A stretch of DNA of 64,000 bases from Eubacterium sp. (lineage in GTDB: Bacteria; Bacillota; Clostridia; Lachnospirales; Lachnospiraceae), in assembly GCA_021769425.1 (NCBI GenBank), contig JAETSX010000031.1:1-64000 (forward strand), in the 5' to 3' direction. This document shows positions 1 through 9,328 of the stretch, one piece after another (position 1 is the first letter of the stretch; every line of letters begins with the position of its first letter). The notes under the pieces are model-generated. The model did no database searches, was not told the origin of the DNA, and saw only the letters and a list, made by a program, of their open reading frames with translations. Made by a program: the position numbers and the translations under genes.

Positions 1-113
1 ATTATAAGGGTTGTAGAGAAAACGATTTCCTTTTTGGTGGAATCGTGATTCCCACAAAAACGGATTAGTGATTTCCATACACCGGACAGGTGATGGATTT
101 CACCCCGGATTAT

Positions 114-506
114 TCATGAGAGAGGCGGTATGTCAGGATGGTAGCTGAAAGCATTTATGCCGAAATGCAGGTGGGGAGTTGTTCCCGGGCTGTAATCTAC
201 GCCCCATAAACTCTGATATTTTTCCCGGAATATGCCTGAAACCCATACCGCCATGGAAATTAGGTTGCAGCTGTCCCATTCTTTTTGGAAGGTGATGGTA
301 AAGTGCCATATTTTTCTTTTTTTGGTATTGGAATAGTTGGAATAAAATTCACTCAGCTGGAACCATTTCACTATGGAAAGCTCCGGCGTGCAGGAAAACC
401 CAAAACCTCCGATATATTTTTTCTGTGCAATATAACCCAGAACCCGGTTGTAAGCATCTTCGTTATTGTAATCCCCTTCGAAACTAATAATCTGGATATC
501 AGACAT
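114..506 (-). CDS. Small relaxase-like mobilization protein (mini-relaxase)
   Basis: 130-aa ORF with 'IWHFTITFQKEWDS' and 'GTTPHLHFGINAFSYHP', resembling relaxase HxH..N motifs; sits directly downstream of a MobC-like gene. Confidence 0.5.
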   Translation of the reverse strand: MSDIQIISFEGDYNNEDAYNRVLGYIAQKKYIGGFGFSCTPELSIVKWFQLSEFYSNYSNTKKRKIWHFTITFQKEWDSCNLISMAVWVSGIFREKYQSLWGVDYSPGTTPHLHFGINAFSYHPDIPPLS

Positions 507-771
507 ATTTTTTCATCTCCTTTACAATGGTATCTTTTGTTTTGCCAGATAAATTGGGATTTTGCAGAAGGCTGTTAATAACGTAATTTTCTTTCATGGA
601 ACTTATGGCATTCTGTTCATGGGATTTGGAAAATATGATTTCGCAGTTGTTCATGCAATGTGTAGCCAGTCCGGAAAGTGTAAATCCATGTTTTTTTGCC
701 TGTTGCTCCCAGTTCTTTTTCTGTTCTGGGGTGACACGGACGTAAATTCGGTCTTTTTTGTTCATATTCAT
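499..771 (-). CDS. MobC-like relaxosome / ribbon-helix-helix accessory protein
   Basis: 'DRIYVRVTPEQKKNWEQQAKKHGFTLSGLATHCM' is typical of plasmid mobilization accessory proteins; overlaps the relaxase-like gene. Confidence 0.6.
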   Translation of the reverse strand: MNMNKKDRIYVRVTPEQKKNWEQQAKKHGFTLSGLATHCMNNCEIIFSKSHEQNAISSMKENYVINSLLQNPNLSGKTKDTIVKEMKKYV

Positions 772-1116
772 TTGCTCCTTTATTGATTTTGTTACATTTA
801 TGTGGGGAATGATATATTTTTTAAATTCTGATAAATGATGGAAACATATGAATAAAGGATATATTACTCCGAAGGTTGAATGTTGAAGGATTTAGACAAG
901 TGAAAACATCAATATTTAATCACCGGAGTAATATAATCGGAGAAGAACAGAATACAGAACAGGAGATGGAAGATACAGATATAGCATATAGTATATAAGA
1001 TATATAAATATAGTACAATATATATAGAAAGTATATAATATAGAAAGACAAGAATGACAGTTACTGTACTTTATAACGGAGACAGCATTCCAGCAGGTAA
1101 CCGGCCTTTTGCGCGT

Positions 1117-1156
1117 ATCCCGGAGCCCCGTATTTTGGGCTTCCGGGATTTTTTTA
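1117..1156 (+). terminator. Rho-independent terminator-like hairpin
   Basis: atcccggagcccc-gtattt-tgggcttccgggat followed by a T run. Confidence 0.5.
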
Positions 1157-1558
1157 GTTGAAATTTGTACGCACAAAAGATTTTCAGTGGTTACCAGCAG
1201 TAACAATTAAATGTTGTTACCAGATATAAAAAATAAAAAATGATTGTGGCGGTTGAAAGAAGGTGCCAAAAAACAGTATTTGAATTACATATTATAGCTG
1301 TGATACACAGCCAGGCGGCATGGAGACTCTTTTTCAGATGAAATGGAATATTGGAATTATGCTTAAATTCCATTTTCCAGACGACATAATGATTGTTCTG
1401 CGGGGGGGGCGGAGGTTTAGCTCTGCAGCAGGATATTCAGACTTTACAGAAATAAGGACAATAGGATAAAGGGAAAGGAAATCAACAGTAAAAACGGTAA
1501 TGGACATAAAGCAGCCTGGTTGGAGAAAAATCCAGGCAGTTTAACAGGAGGCAGGGTT

Positions 1559-1783
1559 ATGCAAAAAGAAAACCAAAAAGAAAAGAGACAATGGAATCAA
1601 CAGAAGTATGAAATACAGATTTGCCATGAAACAGAAAAACTACTTAGCCTTGTTCCGGAGCAGAACAGGGCAGAACTGAGACGGAAAATAGAAGAGTTGG
1701 CAGACAGGGCAGGAACAGCAGCTTTTATGGAGGGCTATCAGTATGCAGTTTCAATCCTACAGGACAGTATGCTGAGTGTGTAA
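1559..1783 (+). CDS. Small hypothetical protein ending in an 'AFxEGYxYAvxxL' motif
   Basis: ORF 1520-1783 with a likely internal ATG; C-terminus similar to the 2410-2649 protein. Confidence 0.5.
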   Translation: MQKENQKEKRQWNQQKYEIQICHETEKLLSLVPEQNRAELRRKIEELADRAGTAAFMEGYQYAVSILQDSMLSV

Positions 1784-1819
1784 TGATTTTTAATTCTTCA
1801 CGGGAGGGAAAGAATAGCA

Positions 1820-1869
1820 TTTTTGGAAAATGGAAAGTGTAATATATAAGCCCCTCCATTTTCCAAAAA
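1820..1869. terminator. Bidirectional terminator hairpin between convergent genes
   Basis: TTTTTGGAAAATGGA (1820-1834) / TCCATTTTCCAAAAA (1855-1869), perfect 15-bp inverted repeat between convergent ORFs. Confidence 0.65.
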
Positions 1870-1873
1870 CAGA

Positions 1874-2158
1874 CTACTCCGTCCTGTCAATAATATCACA
1901 GATAATCTGCTGTATATGCGCCAGCTGTGTATCAGTTAATCCGGTGACTTCAATGTAATGCCTGTCGTCCAGCTCCAGCAAATAATCCGTACTCACAGAA
2001 AAGAACCGTGAGATTTTAACCAGCATTTCAATAGAGGGGAGGATGTTATTGTTCTCCCAGTTGGAAACGGTTTGTTTGGAAACGTTCAGTTCATTTGCTA
2101 GTTGTACCTGGTTCAGATTGCGGGCTGTCCGCACTTTTTTAATTATTTCGCCAAACAT
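1874..2158 (-). CDS. XRE-family HTH transcriptional regulator
   Basis: 'RTARNLNQVQLANELNVSKQTVSNWENNNILPSIEMLVKISRFFSVSTDYLL' HTH_3 signature. Confidence 0.9.
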   Translation of the reverse strand: MFGEIIKKVRTARNLNQVQLANELNVSKQTVSNWENNNILPSIEMLVKISRFFSVSTDYLLELDDRHYIEVTGLTDTQLAHIQQIICDIIDRTE

Positions 2159-2278
2159 ATGAGAACCCTTTCTTTTTTATCAGCCTATCGAATTTGAAAT
2201 ATATTTACAAAATATTATAGTATTGATAAAATGGTCTTGTGCGAATCCATCTGGATAGGGAAAATTTTACAAAAAAGT

Positions 2279-2305
2279 TTACAATGACATAATCTGTCAT
2301 TGTAA
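2279..2305. promoter_or_regulatory. Perfect palindrome, candidate operator
   Basis: TTACAATGACA-TAATC-TGTCATTGTAA in the divergent intergenic region between the XRE gene and the cargo operon. Confidence 0.55.
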
Positions 2306-2409
2306 GGGTGTATGATGAAGATAAATACGAGGGGAGAACTAGAAAATGCATCAGGAGGAAGAAATGCATAAAACTATGGTATGGAACAGAAAAAAGAGAG
2401 GAAAATGAT

Positions 2410-2649
2410 ATGAGAGAGAAAATACTGGAACAATTAAAAGAAGAAGAAAAGGAGCAGAGACAGGAGAAGTATGAAGAAAAGCTGGAGGATGCTGTGAAAG
2501 AAATATCTCAGCTTGTTTTCGGAGAGAGATGGAAAGAAATCGAAGGAAGAGTAGAGGATATAATGAATATGGTGCAGAAGATGGCTTTTACAGAAGGTTA
2601 CATTTATGCAATTGCAACACTGGAAGAAGGAATTGCACATATGGTATAA
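2410..2649 (+). CDS. Small helical protein, paralog-like to 1559-1783
   Basis: 'MREKILEQLKEEEKEQ...MAFTEGYIYAIATLEEGIAHMV' from an ATG inside ORF 2308-2649. Confidence 0.5.
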   Translation: MREKILEQLKEEEKEQRQEKYEEKLEDAVKEISQLVFGERWKEIEGRVEDIMNMVQKMAFTEGYIYAIATLEEGIAHMV

Positions 2650-2700
2650 TATCACCAGATATTATATCGCCCGAAGCGGAGCAAAGTGGCATCGGTGGCC

Positions 2701-2735
2701 ATACCATATCACGAAGTGATTATGGTATAATATAT
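2701..2735 (+). promoter_or_regulatory. Promoter/operator region of the WYL-dynamin operon
   Basis: ATACCATATCAC-GAA-GTGATTATGGTAT near-palindrome overlapping TATAAT (2726-2731), ~35 bp upstream of the WYL gene. Confidence 0.45.
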
Positions 2736-2764
2736 ATCGGAAGAAAAGAGGTTTAAAGGTTATT

Positions 2765-3706
2765 ATGGATAGTGGAAAAACACAAAGAATTCTTTCCATT
2801 TACACCAAGTTGTTAAGAGGCTGTCTGATTAATAAGCCGGAGGAAGCGCAGAACTATGGTGTACATGAGAGAACAATCCAGAGGGATATTGATGATATCA
2901 GAGATTTCATGGGAGCTGAGATTGAGAATACTGGGATTATTAATTACGTGCCATATAATCGCACGGATAAGATATTCCATATGGAACAGGTTGCTCAGCC
3001 TAAGCTGACAAATGGAGAAATTCTTGCAATTTGTAAAATATTGCTTGACAGCAGGGCTTTCCCGAAAGGAGAAATATCAAACATCTTGGATAAGCTGATT
3101 TCCTGCTGCATTCCGGCACAGAATCAGAAGCTGGTAACAGAACTGATAAGAAACGAGGAATTCCATTATGTAGAGCCGAGGCATAAAACGGATTTTTTGG
3201 ATACCATGTGGGAAATTGGGCAGGCAATCAGACATTGCCAATACATAGAAATGGACTATTTCAGGATGAAAGATAAATCTGTAGTAAAGCGGAAGGTAAA
3301 ACCGGTTGCAATTATGTTTTCCGAATATTACTTTTATCTGACTGCATTTATTGATGATAAAGAGGTTTTGAAGGATTTTGATGTCCTGAATGACTCTTTT
3401 CCCACTATCTACCGGATAGACCGCATCAAGGGCTTGCGAGTTTTAAAGGAAAAATTCCATATCCCCTACAGCAGCCGGTTCGAAGAAGGAGAGTTCCGGA
3501 AAAGAATACAGTTTATGTATGGCGGAAGAATACAGAAGATAAAATTCAAATACTCTGGCAGCGATATTGATGCTGTTTTGGACAGGCTTCCCACAGCAAA
3601 AATTTTAAAAGAGGAGGATGGGGTTTATACGGTCAGCGCTGAGGTTTTTGGCAAAGGGATTGACATGTGGCTCAGAAGCCAGGGAGAGATGGTAGAACTT
3701 TTATGA
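2765..3706 (+). CDS. WYL-domain transcriptional regulator (HTH + WYL)
   Basis: N-terminal HTH 'VHERTIQRDIDDIRDFM' and WYL-like 'YRIDRIKGLRVLKEKF'. Confidence 0.85.
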   Translation: MDSGKTQRILSIYTKLLRGCLINKPEEAQNYGVHERTIQRDIDDIRDFMGAEIENTGIINYVPYNRTDKIFHMEQVAQPKLTNGEILAICKILLDSRAFPKGEISNILDKLISCCIPAQNQKLVTELIRNEEFHYVEPRHKTDFLDTMWEIGQAIRHCQYIEMDYFRMKDKSVVKRKVKPVAIMFSEYYFYLTAFIDDKEVLKDFDVLNDSFPTIYRIDRIKGLRVLKEKFHIPYSSRFEEGEFRKRIQFMYGGRIQKIKFKYSGSDIDAVLDRLPTAKILKEEDGVYTVSAEVFGKGIDMWLRSQGEMVELL

Positions 3707-3719
3707 CAAGCAGATAATA

Positions 3720-5339
3720 ATGAAGAAACGGAGGAAAAAAGTGGAAAAAATAGTACAGGCTCTGGAAGAAATCCAGGGGATGAACAATGTGTATGGAATT
3801 TCAAATGATTTAGCCAGTAAGACATTGGATGAAATGAAATATGCGAAAGTATGCACGCCTGTCATCGGAAAGTTCAGTTCCGGTAAAAGTGCATTGGTAA
3901 ATACAATTTTAGGATACAACAGAAAACTGTTAAAGGAAAATATTACACCGGAAACTGCGGTGCCTGCGGAAATTGTTTATTCCGAAGCTGAGGAATCTAT
4001 CATTGTCTTGGGAAATGACGGACAAAGCAAGGAAGTATCCCTGGAAGAGTTCAGAGATTATGAGGCGGATGCTTCAAAAGTAAAGAGCGTGCGCCTCAAT
4101 TTGAGCAACAGTTTCCTGGAGGAAATTCCAGATGTGATGCTGGTAGATATGCCTGGTTTTGAGTCGGGGTATGAAGTTCACAATAAAGCGATTGATAATT
4201 ATCTTCCCCAAAGCCTGGCTTATATAATAGCATTTCCGGCAGACGATATGATTGTAAGAAGCAGCGTTGGGAATATATTGCGGGAATTGTGCCTGAATGA
4301 TATGCCGCTTTGCGTTGTAATTACGAAATATGACAAACGCAACGATGAATTTGAGATGACCTTCCAGAAAATGAAAGAAAGCCTGAAACGCTACGTGGGG
4401 GAACGTAGTATTCATTATTGCCGTACCAGCAGTTTTGACGGAGATGTTGAGGAGTTAGAGGAATTCCTGAAACAAATTCAGAAGGAATCACAGCAGATTC
4501 TGGCAGGGAAATTTACAGGCGCTGCCAAAACAATCATAGAAAATACAGAAAATTACCTGAAAACGCTTCTTGCAAACAGCCAGTTATCGGAATCGGAACT
4601 GGCAGAACAGGAAGAGAAGTTACAGAGACAATTACAGGGGATGGAAACAAAATTTTCCAGAGAACAGGGAGATTTTGAACTGGAAATTTCTTCCTGTGTA
4701 CAGGAAATTAAGGATGACGTGCAGCGCGCCATGGAAGCAGAAGAATCCACCCTGGTTACGATGGCCATGAATAACCAGAGCATAAACGAACGTTTGAACA
4801 ATGTTGTCCGCAGGGCAGTGACAGTAAGCGTCAAAAAAAGATTTCTTTCAAAAGTGGAAAAATATCTGAAAAGGGTTGCCAAATGCATGAACGAGGAATC
4901 TTTAGGGGATGTCCATATTTCTTTTCACTATGATACGGAAAAGCTGGGGAAAGGCATTACATCCTCCGTTGTGGCGGTGGCGGCAGGTATTTTGCTCGGG
5001 CTGCCGATTTTAGGGGTAGTGGCGGCAATTGCCATGAAGCTCTTTGGGAACAGGAAGCGGGAAGAGGCGAAGCAGGAAATCAGGAGGAAACTGCAAAGCG
5101 AAGTGTTTCCGGAAGTTCTGGCTGAAGTAGGAAGCGGGATAGAGGCGGCGATTACAGAACAGATGAAACTTGTCAATACGTCTATAGAAGAGGAGATTAA
5201 GACCCAGCGGGAAACTATAGAAAAAGCAATGTCAGATGTCCGGGAACAGATGGAACATGAGAATGCCAGAAAAGAAGGGCTTGCCACTGACATAGAAAGG
5301 GATTTAGAGAGGATAGGTGGACTCAAAGATGGCTTATGA
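3720..5339 (+). CDS. Dynamin-like GTPase 1
   Basis: G1 'GKFSSGKSALVN', G3 'DMPGFES', G4 'TKYD'; hydrophobic 'SSVVAVAAGILLGLPILGVVAAIAMKLFG' segment. Confidence 0.85.
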   Translation: MKKRRKKVEKIVQALEEIQGMNNVYGISNDLASKTLDEMKYAKVCTPVIGKFSSGKSALVNTILGYNRKLLKENITPETAVPAEIVYSEAEESIIVLGNDGQSKEVSLEEFRDYEADASKVKSVRLNLSNSFLEEIPDVMLVDMPGFESGYEVHNKAIDNYLPQSLAYIIAFPADDMIVRSSVGNILRELCLNDMPLCVVITKYDKRNDEFEMTFQKMKESLKRYVGERSIHYCRTSSFDGDVEELEEFLKQIQKESQQILAGKFTGAAKTIIENTENYLKTLLANSQLSESELAEQEEKLQRQLQGMETKFSREQGDFELEISSCVQEIKDDVQRAMEAEESTLVTMAMNNQSINERLNNVVRRAVTVSVKKRFLSKVEKYLKRVAKCMNEESLGDVHISFHYDTEKLGKGITSSVVAVAAGILLGLPILGVVAAIAMKLFGNRKREEAKQEIRRKLQSEVFPEVLAEVGSGIEAAITEQMKLVNTSIEEEIKTQRETIEKAMSDVREQMEHENARKEGLATDIERDLERIGGLKDGL

Positions 5340-6900
5340 TGAAGAAGTATATGAAAAACTGGCGGGCAATTTTCAGCTCTTATGTAATATTATCCGGCAG
5401 AAATCCGAGGGGGAGCAATTAAAGGTTGATTTATCCAGAATTGAGGAAATAATTCAGAAAAAAATACCAGACACATTGAAAGAAAATGCTCCGGAAGATT
5501 TTTATGAATTATACATAAACTTTAAATCGGAATACGAGAAATTCAGGGATTTTATTTTGTATGATAAGTTGATTGGCAAAAATATTGTTGCGCTGGGCGG
5601 CGGTTTTTCCAGCGGCAAGTCCAGTTTTTTAAACGCATTAATGGGAAAACGGGTGCTTCCTGCGGATATCGACCCTTCCACATCGGTTCCTACCTACATT
5701 GTGAGCGGGGAGAAGCACGAGGTGTTAGGAATCAATGTGTTTGATGCAAAAGTGCAGATGCAGCCGAAGGATATTCGGAAAATTGCCCATGGATTCGGGG
5801 AACTGGAGGATGAAGAGGAAGAAAAGGTGGCAGATGCAGTTACCCTTGGACATGTACTGGAGAACATCTTTTTTTCCACCCCATTACATAAATACGGCAG
5901 GATTGCATTTTTGGACACTCCGGGGTATTCCAAACCGGATTCCGAGAAATATTCGGCGAAAACGGATGAGCAGATTGCAAGAGGACAGTTAAATGCGAGC
6001 AATTACATTCTCTGGTTTGTACAGGCGGATGCTGGGACGATTACAGAGGAAGACATAAAGTTTATTAAGACTCTCCGGGAAGATACGCCGAAGCTGGTGA
6101 TTGTGAATAAGGCAGACAAGAAGAACCTGAAGGATTTGAAAGAAATCATTGCCAAAGTAAAAGCCAGCCTGGATATCAAAGGGGTGCGGTATGTGGATGT
6201 GTTTGCCTTTACCAGCAAGATAAATCAGGTGGAGGATGAAGAACTCTGTTCGTTTATAGAGGCGGATACGGAAAAGATTAAAAAGCAGATAGAGTCCTGG
6301 AACCGGCAGGTGTATGAATCAAATTTTGCAAGGAATTTTAAGATTCTGTTTGTCCGGTGCAGGGAATTCTATGAGGATGAAATTGACGAGGAAAGCCGGA
6401 AACTGGCAAGGCTCAATACTTCCATCACAAAGCTGTCGGTAGAGGATATTGACTCAGAAATCCTGGAGCCCCTGCAGTCTATGGTGCGTGATGCACAGAA
6501 AACGGTCAATGAATTAAAGGACATCAGAAAGAAGCTGAAAGAATTGCAGGATGAGTTTTTTACAGAAATTAAGTTTATTTCAGATGTGGTGGGGATTGCT
6601 ATGCCGGAGCCGTCAGAAATAGATTTGCTGCAGGATAAGGTGCAGAATCCTATGGAACTGATTGCGGAATATAAGAAAGAGAAAAACATCCAGACGGATC
6701 CTTCCATTGCGGATATGCTGCAGAGCGTATTTGAAGGAATTGAGCCAGTGATCAATAAGCGGCCGGGAGGCAGTGAATACCGGGATGAACTTCTGGATGT
6801 TATTCTTGCTGCCTGTAACGTGGAGAAAGAGGAGATCCATATTCATGATTGCGTAAAAAATACAGAAGAGTATGCAAAGATTTGCAAGTTGGAACAATGA
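5329..6900 (+). CDS. Dynamin-like GTPase 2
   Basis: G1 'GGGFSSGKSSFLNAL', G3 'DTPGYS', G4 'NKAD'; start overlaps the upstream stop by 11 nt. Confidence 0.85.
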   Translation: MAYDEEVYEKLAGNFQLLCNIIRQKSEGEQLKVDLSRIEEIIQKKIPDTLKENAPEDFYELYINFKSEYEKFRDFILYDKLIGKNIVALGGGFSSGKSSFLNALMGKRVLPADIDPSTSVPTYIVSGEKHEVLGINVFDAKVQMQPKDIRKIAHGFGELEDEEEEKVADAVTLGHVLENIFFSTPLHKYGRIAFLDTPGYSKPDSEKYSAKTDEQIARGQLNASNYILWFVQADAGTITEEDIKFIKTLREDTPKLVIVNKADKKNLKDLKEIIAKVKASLDIKGVRYVDVFAFTSKINQVEDEELCSFIEADTEKIKKQIESWNRQVYESNFARNFKILFVRCREFYEDEIDEESRKLARLNTSITKLSVEDIDSEILEPLQSMVRDAQKTVNELKDIRKKLKELQDEFFTEIKFISDVVGIAMPEPSEIDLLQDKVQNPMELIAEYKKEKNIQTDPSIADMLQSVFEGIEPVINKRPGGSEYRDELLDVILAACNVEKEEIHIHDCVKNTEEYAKICKLEQ

Positions 6901-6982
6901 ATCTGTTAAAATTGGCAATATCTGCGGGCGGACAGAAGAATACGCAGGAATTGTAAAATTACAGTAGGAGGATAAGAAAAAG

Positions 6983-8242
6983 ATGGGCAACATAGAGGAA
7001 AATATTTCAGAAATTCGGAAACATTTTATGGAATTGCAAAATGAGAAATACACGATCCGCAATGGCAGGCTGCAAGAAAAGGAGGAATATCTGAAATCCT
7101 TGTATGTTCAGATGCTGTCTACCGTTGTGCAGTATGAGAATGATGTCACAGAAATGCAGTTATTGTTTCTGAAACGGATTGTGAAAGGGCTGTGCTGTGA
7201 ACTGCAGACAGAGGATTATATGAGGAAGGCACTGGATATTTCTATGGTGGAAGTGAAGGAATTTGCAGATGCTTACCAGTCAGAGGAAGGCCGGTATTAT
7301 TTCGCGCTGAATGGTATGATTCTGTCGGCCCTCGGTGGGAGAGATGACAGTAATTATGAATATCTGGCGGAACTGATCCAGGTACTTGGGATTCACACTA
7401 CAGAACTGAGGTACCTTTCGAAAGTGGCGGAGTCTGTGCTGATGCAAAGTTCTGAAATTTTTGATGAAGCAAAAAAAATGATGACGGAGGAACTGGGCTT
7501 TTTAGATGTTACAGATTATATCAGGAATTTCTATGCAGGGGCTGTAGTTGACAGTAAGAGCGCAGTGGTTTATTCTGCGCCGGAGAAGCAGGTGGTTCAT
7601 AGCCTGGAGACAGGGGGTATGGAGTTTTATCAGCGGAAAGTGGTTTTTGCTAACATAGAAATCAATGTGGCTGGTGAATGGCAGTTTCATGGTTGCGAAG
7701 AAGTAAGGTTTGAGAACTGTACCATAAATGGGAAGGGAGGATATTTATACTTGCAGGGAGTGGGAAGTTTTCAAATGAAAGAGTGTAAAGTACGTGATTT
7801 TACCAATGCTTTTGCACATTTGGAATCCGTTGGAAAGGTATTGATTGTGTCCAGCGAATTCAATGAATGTGAACGAAAAGAAAAAGCAACTGGGATAGTA
7901 GGTGGAGGAGTGTTTTGCTATAAGGGGGAAGGGGAATCTGTAGTTTTTGATGGGAATTATGTACAGAATGTCTATATAGAAAATACTAATGGCTATGGAG
8001 CAGCTAGTGGAGCCTTTTTTGGTTTAAAAAACGATGAGAGTAATATGTGCTTAAAGAAGATTGAGGTAAAGAATAATATATTTGTAGGAGGAAATTGTAT
8101 AGCTAAGAATTATAATGCACATAGAGTCGAAAAGCAATTAATATATTATAAAAATGTACAAAAAGTGTCTGAAGAAAACAATACCGTAAAGGGTGGAATT
8201 ACAACCATTATTGATGCAAAAGGATTTAAAACATTATGGTAA
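6983..8242 (+). CDS. TerB-like helical domain plus C-terminal right-handed beta-helix-like protein
   Basis: Helical N-terminus ('EMQLLFLKRIVKGLCCELQ'), then repetitive short beta strands ('VRFENCTINGKGGYLYLQGVGSFQMKECKVRDF'). Confidence 0.5.
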   Translation: MGNIEENISEIRKHFMELQNEKYTIRNGRLQEKEEYLKSLYVQMLSTVVQYENDVTEMQLLFLKRIVKGLCCELQTEDYMRKALDISMVEVKEFADAYQSEEGRYYFALNGMILSALGGRDDSNYEYLAELIQVLGIHTTELRYLSKVAESVLMQSSEIFDEAKKMMTEELGFLDVTDYIRNFYAGAVVDSKSAVVYSAPEKQVVHSLETGGMEFYQRKVVFANIEINVAGEWQFHGCEEVRFENCTINGKGGYLYLQGVGSFQMKECKVRDFTNAFAHLESVGKVLIVSSEFNECERKEKATGIVGGGVFCYKGEGESVVFDGNYVQNVYIENTNGYGAASGAFFGLKNDESNMCLKKIEVKNNIFVGGNCIAKNYNAHRVEKQLIYYKNVQKVSEENNTVKGGITTIIDAKGFKTLW

Positions 8243-8278
8243 TCAGTTTTGTAATACGGGGATTTTTATATTTAGAAA

Positions 8279-9328
8279 ATGGGAGGAAGGAAGCAAACTA
8301 TGAATTTAACAGACCTTCAGATGGAACTCCGCTCTATGGAAAAACATATTTCTGAACTGCAGAAAGCCATAGAAGGGATGAAGCCCAAAACAGAGGAAGA
8401 AGAGAAAGAGGATTTTGCCAGAATTACAAGACTGGCATTGGAATATCCCATAAAGGACACAAATGTTTCCAGAGTTTCCCCTGTGCTCCAAAAGGAATAC
8501 ATGCAGGCTCTTTCCTGGCTGATGTTGTCTTTTGGAAGTAAGAAATGGGACAGATTACTATATTTATGTAGGATAGCATCAGGATGCGGGATGGAGCTAC
8601 ATGCGGAAGAATTGTATCGGGCAGGCTTGGAATTTCAGCCGGAGGATATGGAAAAAATCTGCATGGACTTTCAGAAACTGAAATATGCATTCCTGGCAGA
8701 TGCACTGGTGATTGCCAATATTTCCGGGGAGGCGTCAGAAAAGGAGATTTCATTGATAGCGGATATTGCCAGGGTATTTGGGTGTGAAAAATGGGAGGTA
8801 CAGGTGACAGCTCTGATTGCTAAGGGGATTTTAATCGGAAATTGGGATGTTTTGGAAGAAGTATCAGTTTTTTCAAAAGACAGATGGAAAATGCAAGAGA
8901 ATTTCAGGCAGTTAATTCCTGAGGAATGGATAGTATCCCACCGTAGGGAATGTGGGAGATTATGTGTAGAGGAATATAACGAAGCGCAAATTAAAAAATA
9001 TGTAGAGAATTCTTTTAGAAATTTTTTTGAGGAAAAAAGTCAGGGGAGTTTGCCTAAATATCCATGCATAATCAAAAGCCGCCTTCAGACGGGGGAATTG
9101 GTAACAAAGGGGGATGCGCTTGTTACATATGAGAAAGAAATCAAACAGGAAGAAAAAATATACGCCCCTTGCGACGGAGTCGTTTTCTTCCTGGAAGACA
9201 GAGAAAAAGATGCAGAAACCGGCAAGAAGATGAAATATATTGCAGCCTATGTAGTATCATATTTTGATGATTACCAGAAGTTTTCAATATGGTACTGGAA
9301 AAATAAGAAAAGGAAGGAGAAACAGTAA
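8279..9328 (+). CDS. TerB-like domain plus lipoyl/biotinyl-like (hammerhead) C-terminal domain protein
   Basis: 'FLADALVIANISGEASEKEISLIADIARVFG' TerB-like; 'SRLQTGELVTKGDALVTYEKEIKQEEKIYAPCDGVVFF' lipoyl/biotinyl-like. Confidence 0.5.
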   Translation: MGGRKQTMNLTDLQMELRSMEKHISELQKAIEGMKPKTEEEEKEDFARITRLALEYPIKDTNVSRVSPVLQKEYMQALSWLMLSFGSKKWDRLLYLCRIASGCGMELHAEELYRAGLEFQPEDMEKICMDFQKLKYAFLADALVIANISGEASEKEISLIADIARVFGCEKWEVQVTALIAKGILIGNWDVLEEVSVFSKDRWKMQENFRQLIPEEWIVSHRRECGRLCVEEYNEAQIKKYVENSFRNFFEEKSQGSLPKYPCIIKSRLQTGELVTKGDALVTYEKEIKQEEKIYAPCDGVVFFLEDREKDAETGKKMKYIAAYVVSYFDDYQKFSIWYWKNKKRKEKQ

